Assembly (NCBI GenBank): GCA_949317995.1
Contig: OX439038.1
Span: forward strand, 70,008,659 to 70,072,658
Direction: 5' to 3'
From: Acholoe squamosa
Taxonomy: Eukaryota; Annelida; Polychaeta; Phyllodocida; Polynoidae
DNA length: 64,000 nucleotides
Shown here: one piece after another, positions 37,600 through 50,610 of the stretch
How positions within the stretch are numbered: the stretch's first letter is position 1
How the letters are laid out: every line of letters starts with the position of its first letter
Made by a program: the position numbers and the translations under genes
The notes under the pieces: generated by a model
Databases searched by the model: none
Seen by the model: the letters and a program-made list of their open reading frames with translations, nothing else
Told to the model about the DNA's origin: nothing

Positions 37600-39270
37600 C
37601 AGAAGGTGTGCCCCTACACTTCAGATTTTCATTTTTCCCCAATTTTTTTTTGGGTCATATTCTTTTTGGCTCAATGAGTTCTTGATGTTATATATGGGTT
37701 TTAGTAGTCCAATATCAATATTCTGGCCTTTAGGGGGTTGATCATACCTAAAATTGACCCCTTTCAGCTTGGAAAATCAATAAAATCGACATAATTATTT
37801 CATCATTTTTTTTGTAGAATGAGGACTAGATATGTGTCTGTCCACTTTTATTATGTAACTCATAGAGTCTTGTGATAAAATAGAAGCAAAAATTATGTTC
37901 CTGGTCAGATTTTTTCTATTCTTCTGGAGCATTTTACTTTTTGTAAAGTGGACTGTCCGGACTATAATTTGGTCATTTGGCCTCTACCCATTAAATACCT
38001 AAAAGTGAAATGGGTTCATTTATGCCTTAAAAGATTTGCTACATGTTGGGGGTAAAGTATGTTGAAAATAAAATTTTATTTCCTCCATAAACTTCACTGT
38101 GAGGGGGCAATAAGTGATTTTCCTTGAAAATCCCCCTTTTTCCTTGTCCGGGCGAAAAATCATGTTCCTTCCCCTCCTGTGTAGGATTAACACATTTAAC
38201 TATCCTAACTAAGTTAGTTATTTACCCCCTACATATACCTAAGTGCCCAATGTATAGGACAATGGATTACTCTCCATCCTTTGCAGTAGCAGAGATGGGA
38301 AGTGCTATTTTGTCCGGGCGAAATCGTGTCCGGGCGAGTGACCATTGAATAACATGCCATGTTGAGGGGTTGATTTCCTACAGAAATTAAAATTTTGTCT
38401 TAATGAAAATAACAGCTCCAGACCATTTAGACCTGTAGATTACAGAAATCACATTGTTATGTATGTCAGATGTGTCTTTTACATCATAAAATGAGTGTAC
38501 TTATAATAAATGTTTGTAGAGATTCTTGGCATGTCGGGGCGAATGACATTTGCGTAATATGCCATGTTGAGGGCTTGATTTTCTACAGAAACATTTGTCA
38601 TATTACCATGACAATCTCAGATCTTGACCATTTTGACCTGTATATCATGAAAACAACATGTTTCTTTATGTCAGATGTGACCTTATTATCATAAAATGAG
38701 AATACTTTTAACGGTTTTTTATCATGATTCTGCCTACATTTCTTGTGCTCACACAAAATTCAATATTCCTGCCCCACCTCTGCACAATAGGGATATTGAA
38801 ATATCCTAACTAGGCCAGTTATTTACCCCCTATGTATACCTTAGTACTCAATGTATGGGATAATTGATTGCTGCTAAACCTTTGCAGTATCAGGGATGGG
38901 AAGTGTTTTTTGGCCCAGGTGAAATCGTGTCTGGGCAAGTAACCATTCAGTAACATGCCATGTTGAGGGTTTGGTTTCCCACAGAAATAATCATTTTATC
39001 TTATTGAAAATCACAGATCTGGACCATCTTGAGCAGTAGATAATGGAATTCACATTGTTATCTATGTCAGCTGATTCCTTGCTATCATAAAATGAGCCTA
39101 CTTTTAATGGATTTTGATCACAATTCTGAACATAATGTCCAGGTGAGTGATGAACTACAAGGTATTTTGAACAGAAATTACAGATTTTTTTCCCCATCAA
39201 AACTATATACCACCTGAAAGTACATGCCGTGGGCATTGTATTCCATATAATCAATAGTTCCTACCATAGT
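37600..39270. repeat. Array of a ~210-bp repeat (diverged), with an inverted relative at 52440-52870
   Basis: Words such as AACATGCCATGTTGAGGG (38349, 38558 as TATGCCATG..., 38953), 'gtccgggcgaaatcgtgtc', TATGTCAGATGTG and CATAAAATGAG recur in the same order in three successive units at about 38315, 38530 and 38920. Reverse-strand forms (CATTCGCCCAGACA, CACATCTGACATAA) occur at 52440-52720 inside copy 2. No coding role is seen. Confidence 0.75.
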
Positions 39271-39899
39271 CTGTTCAGCTTTTATATAGAACAGAAAGAA
39301 ATGAATATCTTAGAATCTGAGATTTACTTGAATTCCAGGCTAGGCCCTATATATAGGAAAATGCCCTGAGGGCAAGGCAAAAAGCCCATTATGTCTGACT
39401 ACAATACTCCAAACCCAACCATTAGACCCAGTACTACAAGCAAAAACATAATTAATAACAGTGACCAGAAGCATATCATAGGTCATTTTGAATCAATAAA
39501 GGGAAAATACCCTGAATGGTCACTCGGGAGGACATCGTTTCCAGGTAGATAGGTTCTGAGCATTGCCATAGCAATGGTTTTCAAATTCAACTCATAATAT
39601 TTCATGTGCAGTTACCCCAAGACCTATAAACGTTCCACAAAAATTCTTTTTTTGAGATACTACATACTTTTTTCTGCAACCTCTCAAAACTCCACCAAGG
39701 CCTATTTGCACACTGTCTATGATTTTTGACCTGTATTATCAATGCTCTTTTGGACAGCAAGCACTTGGCATACATACAGAACTACATTGGTGTATCAGGG
39801 AGGTGCCTTCAAGAATAGATCAACTAACCCAAAGAGACAGCAAGTTCAAACATGAAATACTGCAGCACAATGACCTCGGTGGGTGCCAGTAATACAGGG
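39271..39899. other. Spacer before duplicate copy 2, no recognised feature
   Basis: AT-rich, no open frame with a recognised domain. Confidence 0.5.
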
Positions 39900-40954
39900 A
39901 CAGTTCAGGTGACATATTGACAGTAATAGATGGTAGCAGGCCTATTTATCTCTTCCATTTTCTCCATGGCTGGAGCTCATACTCAGACGAGTTGTGACTG
40001 ATTATCTGCTCTGTTGAGTTGCTTGTCTGGGGGTAAATCTACTTATAGTATCCAAAGGTTACATGAAATTGCAGAATACTAATCCCCCATATGGCTTCCA
40101 CTAACCAGGTCAAGTATTCTTCTGATATATAATGAGGTCAGTGCCCTGAAAGTTCTATTCAGTGGATTGCAGTTTACTTAAGCTACTCGCTATGGTTGGC
40201 TGTAAGAGTGCTTTCATTGAGCATTTTTCCTTATTTCCTTTTAAACTGTTTTCATTCAGGTATCATAATTTAGCCCTGATGCTTATGTCGGAAAGGCGCT
40301 GATTTGCAACCTAAAATAGGGTTGTCTATAAGCCTCTACCCTTAGTGTTTATTCTCGTTTGGACTAAAGTCCAAAATTGTTACATATGACAGACAAGGTC
40401 ATCACAACTGATGCTACCAGAATCTATAGCAATAGATTGTCATTGTAAGCATCCAATCTTTTCACAGTGAATAAGACAGAACACGACAGTTATTACTGTA
40501 TGCCAAACTGTTTCTATATAACACATTATCTTAAGCCACCAGAGGGGCACCATGTGTCTTCAAAAGGAACATGAAGGATCTTTGTCCTTAGAAAGTTTTG
40601 AAACGACTTTGGGTGGACATAATCATGACCTAAGGTTGAGGATTTTGGTTTATCTCACGATTCGGGCCTGGACAGTGCTTTTTTGCTCATAACCCCAGTT
40701 CCTTATCCAGCCATAACGCACTCTCAGGCCTTTTGTTCGTCTTCAAGAAGGTGCTAGTTTCAATCTGGACATGTTAATAAAGTATACAAAGTCAACTCAA
40801 ATCAAGGATTTGAAAAAGTTGTCCGACATACCTGATGTTTACAGACCTCGTTAGCATAGATTTCAATGCTGCCAGGTGGAATTATTAACAGAGAAACATC
40901 CTTACATATCCTATATGAACATGCCATGCTTAATTTCTCCATTTTAATTGAAAT

Positions 40955-41512
40955 AAATAAGAATCCAATGATTTTCAATAGCTAACAAACGCACACGGCC
41001 ATTCTGTAGTGTTCAGCGACCCAAAAGTAGGTCAGGTACATCTGGGCACCTACCCGCTTCGTCAACAAGACGGAATGGCCGTGTACCGGGCCGTGTGCGT
41101 TGGATTGGTATGGAAAATCAATGGATTCTTATTTATTTTGAAGAAAATGGAGACAAAATGTATGCGAACACCAACTAGAGATTGTATATTTGGTGGTGCT
41201 AGAAGTACAGGACTTGACATGCTTGGATTCTACCCAAAAAGTGTTTGGAAAGATGAGGGTATGGCGGGTGGAGTAAAAACAATGGCTACGCTGGCTTGGC
41301 AAACCGTGTGGATCGGATGCACTTACAAAATTTCTTCTCCTACATTAAATACAGGGTTATAAGGTAAGAAATTAATACAAAATGGATGAATACATTAGAT
41401 AAACGCATTAATCCATGTTATGAGACAGCACTTGTGGGTTTAGGGCTTCGCGGTCGTGGATTAATATTAACCCATAAACCCACGCGTGCTGTCTCATAAC
41501 ATGGATTAAACG
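40955..41512. mobile_element. Composite foldback element with two hairpins
   Basis: Hairpin 1: AATAAGAATCCAATGATTTT (40959 on) through CGCACACGGCCATTC pairs with about 41077-41140, which reads GAATGGCCGTG...CGTGTGCG...AATGGATTCTTATT. Hairpin 2: 41408-41442 pairs with 41476-41509 (core CATGTTATGAGACAGCAC), loop with GGGCTTCGCGGTCG. The link between them (41340-41400) contains TTATAAGGTAAGAAATTAAT, found in inverse orientation next to the hairpin at 63.8 kb. A 117-codon open frame (41009-41362) spans it with no recognised domain. Confidence 0.7.
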
Positions 41513-42369
41513 CTAAATAGTCAACTGAGGCCTTCAGTGCATTAAAAAAGTGCAGTAGAATACACTTTGTACAACTTATCTAGAGTTGATATCTCTGCCA
41601 TGTATATGAATGATTCATATAGGACATTGGCCCTGCTAGTTCATTCATAGAATGCAAATTTATCATTCGGTATTGGGCAAGGTTGTTGACCAAATACCAA
41701 CATAGGCAATGAAGTGATGCATCTTGTCATACAAGTGCGTTGATGACCCAACGCCATTAGACGGTGAACTGTCCTACCACAAGCCTCCTGTTCTATGGCT
41801 GAATGGTTCTTGTAGATTATAATAGATAAACAAACAGCAATTGATTTTATCAGTGATGGATATTTGTATTATCACTATATATATAGTAATGCATAACCAG
41901 GAATTCGACAAGCCTGATACAGACCTAGGTACGTGTCCTTGAGGTACAGCTTGCGATGCCATACAATGGTGTCAGGCATGACAATAGAACCTTGATACCA
42001 TCTCAGGGTCACACATCTGTAGTTGCCAAGGTAACCTAGCACAAAGATATGCATTTTTTGTACGTACAGGTACGTACAAAGACAAAGGTTCAAGAGACTG
42101 GGGTTTGGTTAAGGGTTATCTCATGAGACAGAGCCAAGTGAGATAACCATACGTTATCTGTGTACTGTTGCATTCATCTAATGTTGTTTTATTGAGACAT
42201 GTTTGAAATTCCATCTATTTTCAATAAGATAATGATTTAAGCGTATACCATTCTGCCTATTCAGTATGTCTAGGCCCTCCCAAAATTTGCCAAGAATTCA
42301 TAATAAATTGGACAAGAAGCTAAAATTTTGCATCTCAAATTAGATTAATATAGAAATGGAATAAGAAAA

Positions 42370-42410
42370 AGACCTGAATTCAACAAAAATTACTTGTTGA
42401 ATTCAGGTCT
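42370..42410. repeat. 17-bp perfect hairpin, 7-nt loop
   Basis: AGACCTGAATTCAACAA (42370-42386) is exactly mirrored at 42394-42410. Confidence 0.9.
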
Positions 42411-44330
42411 TGATGGGCCCCCCCCAATGGAGATTTGCTTCCTACGCCTCTGCTATTGCAATGCTGCAACTGCCCGTGTAAAGCAGGGTAGGTTTATTGC
42501 ACATGGGCTTCATGTTTAAACCTATGGGGCTGCTCTATGCAACTTGATAGAAAGAGGCTATTCTTGTTTATTTATTTGTGTATTTCAACTTTGTTTGTAC
42601 AAAATATCTAATTAAACATGAAACATACAAATAGTAAAACCGTGTATGCTACATTATAACAATATAGTTCTCCATAATATAACATGCACATATCTTTCTG
42701 CAGTGTCACTCATTTGGCTCACATATACCTGTCTTTCTCTACACCGGTTTACTGTTTCGGAAATGCTCCCCTTTCTTACCTAGGACCTATCCACCTCCTC
42801 TACTCTAGGCCCTACCTTATCCCAACCACTTCCCTCCTCCCCAATGTATTGACCCCCTTTTATCCATGCACCCATGCAGGTCAGAAATACCTCCATTGAA
42901 TGCTATGGCATCCACTTGGCCTACAACCCATAATTCTCATACGTCTATCTCTGTACCATGCTCTCAATGCTTCTCAACCCAACCCCTTCTCTCCATACCC
43001 GTCCTCATACCATACACCCACTCATGTGGGCGGTCTCTCTAGCTCCCTCATGATCTACAGTGAGTCAACCCTTAAGTGCAAAATACTTTACTGATACACC
43101 CTCTAGGCTAGTTGAAGGAGTAAGTAGACCTACTGGTTACTTATTGGTTCTGTCGGTGTGCACTTTCTCTCCCTTATATAGATATATAAACATTGGCACC
43201 ACAGCCACTTCCACCCTTCATTGTTCCTCATTTTATATGTGATTTTAGAGTATGATCTCATGCTATGAGATTATTGGGAGAATTTGGCCACATACATGAA
43301 TTAGAAGGTAGTCATCATTGTGGTAACCAGCAATGTAGGGGTTTGAGGAGATATATGAGGCCTGTATCCTACTTTTGGCAGCCATTTCCCACTCCCTGAG
43401 ACTCAAGGCACCTCCAGAGAGGGGACTGCCTTATCCTTGACCTGTACCAATTCTATACTGACCCCCATGGGGGTTTGTGTCTCCATACCAACTGATTTAC
43501 CACACATCTACCCTCATTGCCTATGCATATCTATTGGCAAGCATAAGGAAAGTCACATGTAAGCACTTGAATGGGAGGGGAATTTTCTACATTTAGCCAC
43601 ATGCTGGATAGGCCTATGCCCGTTGGTCATTTTGATGCCTGTGTGTCACTTTGGTGTAGCTTCTTACTATGGCTGTATTCATGGATGGCCCCATTTGGTC
43701 TATATATTTATACTCAAACTCGAGGGCAGGGGGGGCTGAATTAGACAGGTCGATCTTAATAAGTTACTCACCCAGGTAGGTGACAATCTTTTGAGAATTG
43801 ATTCCTATGCAGTTTTTCCCAAGGAATACAAATCTGCCAGGGGACATCACAAATGTTGCATATTAAGGTCCCTAATTAGGATATTCTAATTAGGTATCAG
43901 ACTGTACCTTCAAATATGGGTGAAGATCAAGATTGCATTGTCATATATATTATTTTAACCTAGGCCTAAGTAGCATCATTTACACAAAAAAATGAAAATA
44001 TTGGCATATTGGCACCATTAGCCTATCAGACATTGGGAATTCCTAATGGGAAAAAGTCTGAATCGCTTTGAGAGACCCAGCAGGTCTTTTGAGAGACCCA
44101 GCAGGTCTTTGCCGTCAATCCTACTAATGAGGCCAATTCAGATTGACCAATATGGCAGCCATTTTTAAAAATGGCCAACACTGAAGTATTCAAAACTTCA
44201 AAACACTGCTTCTAATCAACTTAGAAACACACTTTTAAAGGTACATACAACCTGGCATTTATACTGATCCCTTATGTTCTCAATGTTCTACATTGTGCTA
44301 CCATTATGGCTGTACCAGCATTTACATGAC
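42411..44330. other. Duplicated intron DNA, no gene recognised
   Basis: Matches copy 1 in patches (for example 42865-43060 with 25780-25920, and 43350-43510 with 27450-27600). Open frames at 42684-42899 and 42900-43242 are in low-complexity Pro/Ser/Leu context and are not supported. Confidence 0.5.
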
Positions 44331-45459
44331 ACTTATGTTCGTCTTGTCCCAAAACCTAACATCTTACAATGGGAAACTTAGGTCATTTATTGGCTGCTGG
44401 GAACCAGGCCAAACACACTACAAATCTGATGTTGTTCTAATGCTAATGTCACCACAGGAAGTTGAAGGTTGTCATAGTTTTCGTTCATAATTTTGATTCA
44501 TCCCCAGTAACATGAACATTAAGATGATTTATCTTTGCCGTTGGTGGATCAAACCAATTTTAGGTATAACACAAATAGTCATCACTTTTGTCGCCAAGAA
44601 ACAATTAGGTAATATGATATTTCATCTTCCACTCACACAATGCTGCTGGTTATGGTAATAGATAGGCTTTGCTTATTTTGAGACTGTCGTTGTAATTTTC
44701 CAGGAAATTACCTTCAGTAATTGGGTTGACTGTGGTTTTTAAAATGACATCAAATTGTTGATAACTAGTAGGAGTCAGTCAATATGGAGGTAGCCTACTG
44801 AAGGATGCAGCGGGTGTGTTTAAGGATAAATTTTAATCTTGAAACACAACTCCAAAGGCTTTCCCTGTCAACCTCATTCAATCAGTTAACTTTCGTTCAC
44901 TTTTTTCTAATGCGATAATCACAGAGCAAATGTCTGACATCCTGTGAATAATAATGAAAGTAATTGAAATTATTATTACATCATTATTCAGGTACATATT
45001 ATTTGTTATCTAAAATATATATTTCATTACTGATAGCAGGTTGAATCTGAAGTGTAAAAAGGTCTGATCTATAAAGGCAGTAAAACATTTCCTTGAAATT
45101 CCTTTCCAATTTCCAATGATGCCACTGGTTCCAAAATGCTACTTTTGCTTTTGGGTTTATTTTTTCCTATTCATTTTTTTGTTTTGTTTTTGTTTTATTT
45201 TGTTTATTTTTGTTTTGTTTTATTTATTCACACATTTTCTCTTATGTCTTTTGGTTAGAAATAGCCCCCTGCAAAATTAATCAGGGTAGCAAAGAAGTGA
45301 ATTTTGACCATGAATGGCAGCAAGTAGCATAAGTAAACATTACTTCGGGGTGGTATTGAGTAGTATGGGGCAAACGCACATTGGCCCAGACTGGCCCTCA
45401 GTAGTATAAGGAGTCACGTTGACATTGACTCAGGCTGACTCTGAGTAATACAGGGAAAG

Positions 45460-47815
45460 TGAGCAAAATGTCTCCAAATACCAATTAAACAATTACAGAG
45501 GTATCTTTTCAATTTCTGTTGTAGGGTAAGTTATCAGTTTTTCAAAATCATGATGGAGGAAACTAAATGAGTGGATATTGTCTGTTTTGTGACCTGGACA
45601 AAATTACATTTCCAGTTCTTTCCAAAGTGAGACCAACTTCAACTGAGCCCTATTTCTTATTTAAGGCACATAGCTGACTTTATATCTCTCATGAGTGAGG
45701 ATAATAGCTATTTGGTGGTAAGGCATTTATAAGCTTGTGAAGATTCTACAAAATATGTGATGTAAAAAACCAAATTCTGAGGAAAGATGTCTGTGTCATC
45801 AAGGGGTTGAAATTTGCCTGTTTGGTTTCATAGATATAAGACACATTCGTCTGAAAACTGAGGACAATCTCTTGTGTCTTTTCTTTTCCTTTTCTGAGTA
45901 AAAGCTAGATAATCATCACATAAATGTGAAGATACTGAAAGTGAAAGATGAACAGCCATACATATATTGAATATCATAGTCTGGTAATCAACCATGGGTA
46001 ATTTACTTGTATAGAATGAAACTAGCTTTACTGTGTGATACCATTCTTGACTATGTTTTAATCATGGACATTTCTCTTAGTTTCTGCCCATCTTTTGCTT
46101 CAAGATGGATGAATCCCATTTCTTAAAGGACATTCTTTCACCTGGTCTCCACATTGTTTTTCTGATTACCCTGAACCAACTACAAAGTAGAAGCCATTGC
46201 ATACCAAATCCTCAGATGATATCTAGTGTGTTAGAATATGTGATTTACGAGTTAGCTGTAATCCTGGCACAGGGGTCCAGTGTCTCAGTGATTTTAGGAG
46301 GAAGGTGGGGGAGCTGGAGAGGAGGGGATAGGGGAGGGGTAGGGAGGGTGAGGACACTCAGTGGCCATTGCATGATAAGATGTACATAAATAACCACCAT
46401 GTTCGTGTAAACCATTTTAATCCCCAGAATAATACCTCAAAATTAGCCACACTCCGTATCTAGTGTCTTATTTATGTAATCTGTATACATATACAGGCAG
46501 TGATTGGGTGACCAATGGGCCATGCCCAGCGGGGGGTGAGTGGATGTGTCAAGGGTTTACTCCCAGGGGTGCTGGTTGCCCCTTGGGCTGTGTGGGTTGT
46601 GTTTATGTGTATATTAATGTGGTCTCACTTGTGTAGTTATTATCAGCTCGCTCCACTGATCTCACGTATTGGGAAGACTAACTCTAGTGGTATGATGTTG
46701 GCCTAGCCCATTCTTTTAACCAACACCAAGACGCCGATACAAGTCACCATTTATTGTTCACTCGTTATTCACAGTTACAGTTGTTAGGTGATTCCACTCA
46801 GTTCTGTATAGCTTCAACGACATCAGTCTATTCACACAAGCAGTTCATGTTCTAACAATCCAGTGCTTCTAGAGAGGTATAGGTGCCATAGAGATCCTGC
46901 CTAATCCGTTCTTACATTGGCTAAGTGTAATACTAGATACTAAACAGCTTCATCCTCATCTACTCCAGGAGTATGTGTTGCTTCCTCAACCGCTCTCACA
47001 ATACTAACTCCTCACCTGTCTCTCACTAACCCACTACACCTCCCAGACGCCATGTACTTGGCTTACACGTATCTCTTCCCCCTACAGAATCCTCCTGACC
47101 AGATCTCGTCGACTCCATCGCCGTCTGCAGCATTCCACAGCTACCATAAACTCTAGCTACCATAAACCCTACACAGGACTCCTATAGCACTCTCTCATAT
47201 AGCATACAATAAATACATACATAACACAGCATACAATAAATACATACATAAGTGTACCCTGTTATACCCGTTCATTATAATTATTGGTTATTGATGACAA
47301 AACACCCTCCTTCTGGTCAGAGACACTATTACACTGAGTCCCTGTGCTAGGATTCCTTCACCACAGTCAGCAACTCGAAACTCACAATATTTGTGCTATG
47401 GCATGATATTGTCTAAGGGAATCGCTTTAAAAGTGGCACACTATAATGTCATCTACTGAACCAGCAGCACATTTTATATGCTTTAATATCTAAGTTGGAG
47501 CTAATACAGGAGGGGTCTTTTGAAAGGGGTGTTCTGGACACTAAATTGATCCACACTTCTTAAGCAATTGAGTTACAGTTGCAAGAAAAATGTATTTTTA
47601 TGTCAGGTCTGGCTTCCCATAGGTCTGTCTCTTCATCATAGCAGGTGAAGTAAGCAAACGTCATAGCTTACATACCTTTTTCCAAGAGTGTTCTGAGTTT
47701 CTTCCAGTTTCTTCCATTACCTTAAGGAAGAAACCTGGAAGAAACTGGACAAAATAAGTTTCTTCCATGTTTCTCTCACTGTCCCAAATACCTTTCTTCC
47801 AGGAAGAAACCCAGC
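45460..47815. other. ~2.35-kb insertion splitting the minisatellite of copy 2
   Basis: There is no counterpart in copy 1. Contains a G-rich tract (46297-46350), a 29-bp direct repeat (AGCATACAATAAATACATAC at 47201 and 47230) and near its right end an imperfect palindrome of GGAAGAAAC/GTTTCTTCC words (47690-47810). No coding domain; element type not identified. Confidence 0.55.
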
Positions 47816-49961
47816 CCTGAATAGGGAAAGTGTACATTGAGTCGGGCAGCACTGAGTAGTAAAGTGAAAGTGTACATTGAATCAGGTTGCACTGAGTAGT
47901 ACAGGGAAAGGGGCGCCGATTGCACAACCAGTGTATAGTACAATGAAAGTGGGCATCCTCTCAGGCTGACACTGAGGAGTACTCGCATGTATAGAGCAAT
48001 TGTAGATTCCTCAGAAAGGCACTGAGTAGTATAGGAAAAGTATACATTGTCTGAGGTAGTCTTGATACTATACACAGAGAGAAGAACACTGATCGCTTTG
48101 ACGCATACTGCACAGGTAATAATTTGTCTCCCACATGACATGTATGAAGGCATGTCAAATGAGGTTGACCCTCTCATATTTGGTTCGTCAACTCAATTTG
48201 ACATGCGTAATGAAGACACGTCACATATTTCTGATCCATTCACCTGAGTGCTTTGTAATACTGTGAGACAATTATGTAAGGGTCAAGAGCAGTCAATAAC
48301 TATGTACCAATGGTTCAATCAAGGGAGGCCTATAATAGAAGGCAGGGGATACCATAGTCCCACAGGCCTGCAACACTAAGGCACTTTTTCCTATCTACAG
48401 AACTCCTACTTGACTGAGGACCTCTATGCAGTCCATAAGACAAGGGCATGGAGGTGCATGGCAATGCCATATGTCTCCCTGTACTGTAGATACTGAGATT
48501 ATAGATTGTGGGTTAGAATACAGTACTTTGGTATTTTCACTGACCCACATATAAGGTGTCTAACCACTCCAGTTGGAGTATTCAGGATGGTGGGTGTCTA
48601 TTTTGACATTCAATAACAAATGCAGACTTAACAATGAAATAGAATTCACTACCATTCATTGATGGTATTTACAGACCTTAGTGATCTATTCTTCATGAAA
48701 ACAAAATGACACAGATACATCAAATGTCTCAAGTGTTGGTAGCACTTCTTGGTAGTGATTAGTCCTGGTACCAACATGGTTGTTTGCTCCATCTAGTGGA
48801 ATATCCTAGAACAATTATGTATGTCAAACCATCACATGTCAAGTGCCTTCGACATGGCCGTGACCCTAGTCAACTCACAGATGACATGGCATTTTAAGGC
48901 ATGTCAAATCATATGAGGATTACTGTGTGCTACAGTTGTCATGGTGACATATGTGCACATGTCCCAATGACATGTGCTCTCTGTGTCAAATCAAGTTGAC
49001 ATGGGTATACATGTCATTTTGTCAGGAAGACTTTTTTCAGTGTATTATTTGTTTATAACAAATTCTTTTGCTGGTTCCAGGTTCTTTATTATAAGGGGAT
49101 TTCACTGCATAGGGAAATCATAGATTTCCTAAGTATGGCACTGAGTCATATGGGGAAAGTGTGCATTGACTCAATAGTATAGAGAAAATAGTGGTGATCA
49201 ACTCAGGCTAGCACTCAGTAATATAGTAGTTTCAGGATGAAACTTGGTTGTATAGGAAAATAGGACATTTACTTAGGCTGGCACTGAGTATCAAAGGGAA
49301 AGTTAAGATTTCCTTAGGATGGTACTCAGTGTGTGATGCCTTATGGCGACCAGAGAGACTATTCTCAGTGGAGGAGGGAGGCAATGGTCGCAAGACACTG
49401 ACATTGTCTGCACTTTGTTAGAGTAAACTGATACACCAGTCACAACCCTCTTTGGGGGCACATTTTGTGACCCTCAATTCCCCTAGTGTGTCAGAGCTCC
49501 CTGAAATACAAAATGTGAACCCTACATACTGTCCTGTAGGCTATCCCTTCATGCACCTTGTGACCCTTGGTTGACATTCTGCTTCGGGGTACGTTTAATA
49601 TAAAAGGAAGAGGAATACAATGGGAGCTTTAACTACTTAAGGGCCACATAGTGATTAAATAAACTATGCCCCTTTGTAACTATGATGCACGAATGCCTTG
49701 GTGAGTAATATTCATGTGGTTGATACATGCCTAAAGGCTTGTTATGAGGATAACATAGTCCTTAAGAAAATAAACGCTTCAAATATGCATTGAATTACCT
49801 TTCAAAATGTTCTAATCTTAACCTTACCACTTATACTTTAATCTAATCTCTGATAAACTATGCGACTTTGTTTAAGTCATATTTCTAATATGACAATAAA
49901 TACATTAACTAGACATGGTTATTTTCAATTCGATCCCACATGTCCTTTTTATACCCATCAG

Positions 49962-50037
49962 GCTTGGAGCTAGAGACGACAGCTGACCTACAGAAATTTG
50001 TCTTCAGAAGTGAACCTGCCAATCAAACCCATTGGTG
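49962..50037 (+). pseudogene. DUF1295 exon 3, duplicate copy, donor deleted
   Basis: Nearly identical to 32209-32284 (CTTGGAGCTAGAGACGAC, TTCGTCT-type sequence through CCCATTGGTG). About 35 nt that in copy 1 hold the exon end and the GTAATT donor are missing, so the exon runs straight into intron sequence TACTGAATTTTCAG. Correct splicing to exon 4 is therefore impossible as written. Confidence 0.88.
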
Positions 50038-50213
50038 TACTGAATTTTCAGAAAGGATATGTCAATGAAGGTAGAGTCATGTGCTCATCATCTATAGCTA
50101 AGTACCCCGATAATTGATACCTGATTATTGATAATTGAAGTGCTGATAGTTATAAAGGCTTCATTGATTTGTTCCCTTTTGCCAACTCACATTTTCTACT
50201 ATTTTGGTTGCAG

Positions 50214-50575
50214 GTTTGTTGCGGTGGTCCCGACATCCAAACTACCTTGGTGAGATGTTGTACTGGTGGAGCATGTTTTTCCTGGCGGCCACCACACTAA
50301 CAGGTGCTCAGTGGACAGCTCTCCTGTCCCCCATCTTCACATTTGTCATCATATTCTTTATCAGCAGGGGCGTGGAAAGTAGTTTCAGAGTGGGTGGGAC
50401 CAGGGGGGTTTTCTGCAATTTTTGACCTCCCTTTGCTTGACCTTTTAGTTTTGACCTTTTGAGGAGTTGGCCAAAAGTGGGGGGGGGACATGTCCCCCCT
50501 GTCCCCCCTGCTTTCCACGCCCATGATCAGCGGTATATCCCTAGCAGAGAGAACAGCTGATGGTAGATATAAAGG
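50214..50575 (+). pseudogene. DUF1295 exon 4, duplicate copy, split by a MITE
   Basis: Matches 32716-32911. The first tryptophan of the LWRWSRHPNY motif is changed to Leu, and the WWGM Gly to Ser. After ...IIFFIS the exon is interrupted by a 161-bp insertion (50365-50525), then resumes with GGTATATCCCTAGCAGAGAG and its donor. Confidence 0.92.
50365..50525. mobile_element. 161-bp MITE inserted in the pseudogene exon
   Basis: The ends CAGGGGCGTGGAAAG and CTTTCCACGCCCATG are 15-bp inverted repeats with one mismatch. ATCAG occurs immediately on both sides (50360-50364 and 50526-50530), a 5-bp target duplication. Copy 1 at 32863-32868 is the uninterrupted empty site. The interior has G and C runs (near 50479 and 50495) that can pair. 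No transposase; superfamily undecided. Confidence 0.9.
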
Positions 50576-50610
50576 GTAAGGATTGGTGTCTGAATATTGA
50601 ACCGTTAACC

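Noticed and set aside
46690-47400. Solo LTR with similarity to 63440-63560
   Set aside because: Only short words (ACCATTTATTG) are shared; no TG...CA ends, primer site or target duplication could be defined.
50204-50425. Second functional DUF1295 gene
   Set aside because: Exon 3 donor lost, exon 4 split by a MITE, exon 5 frameshifted and exon 2 absent, so it is a pseudogene.
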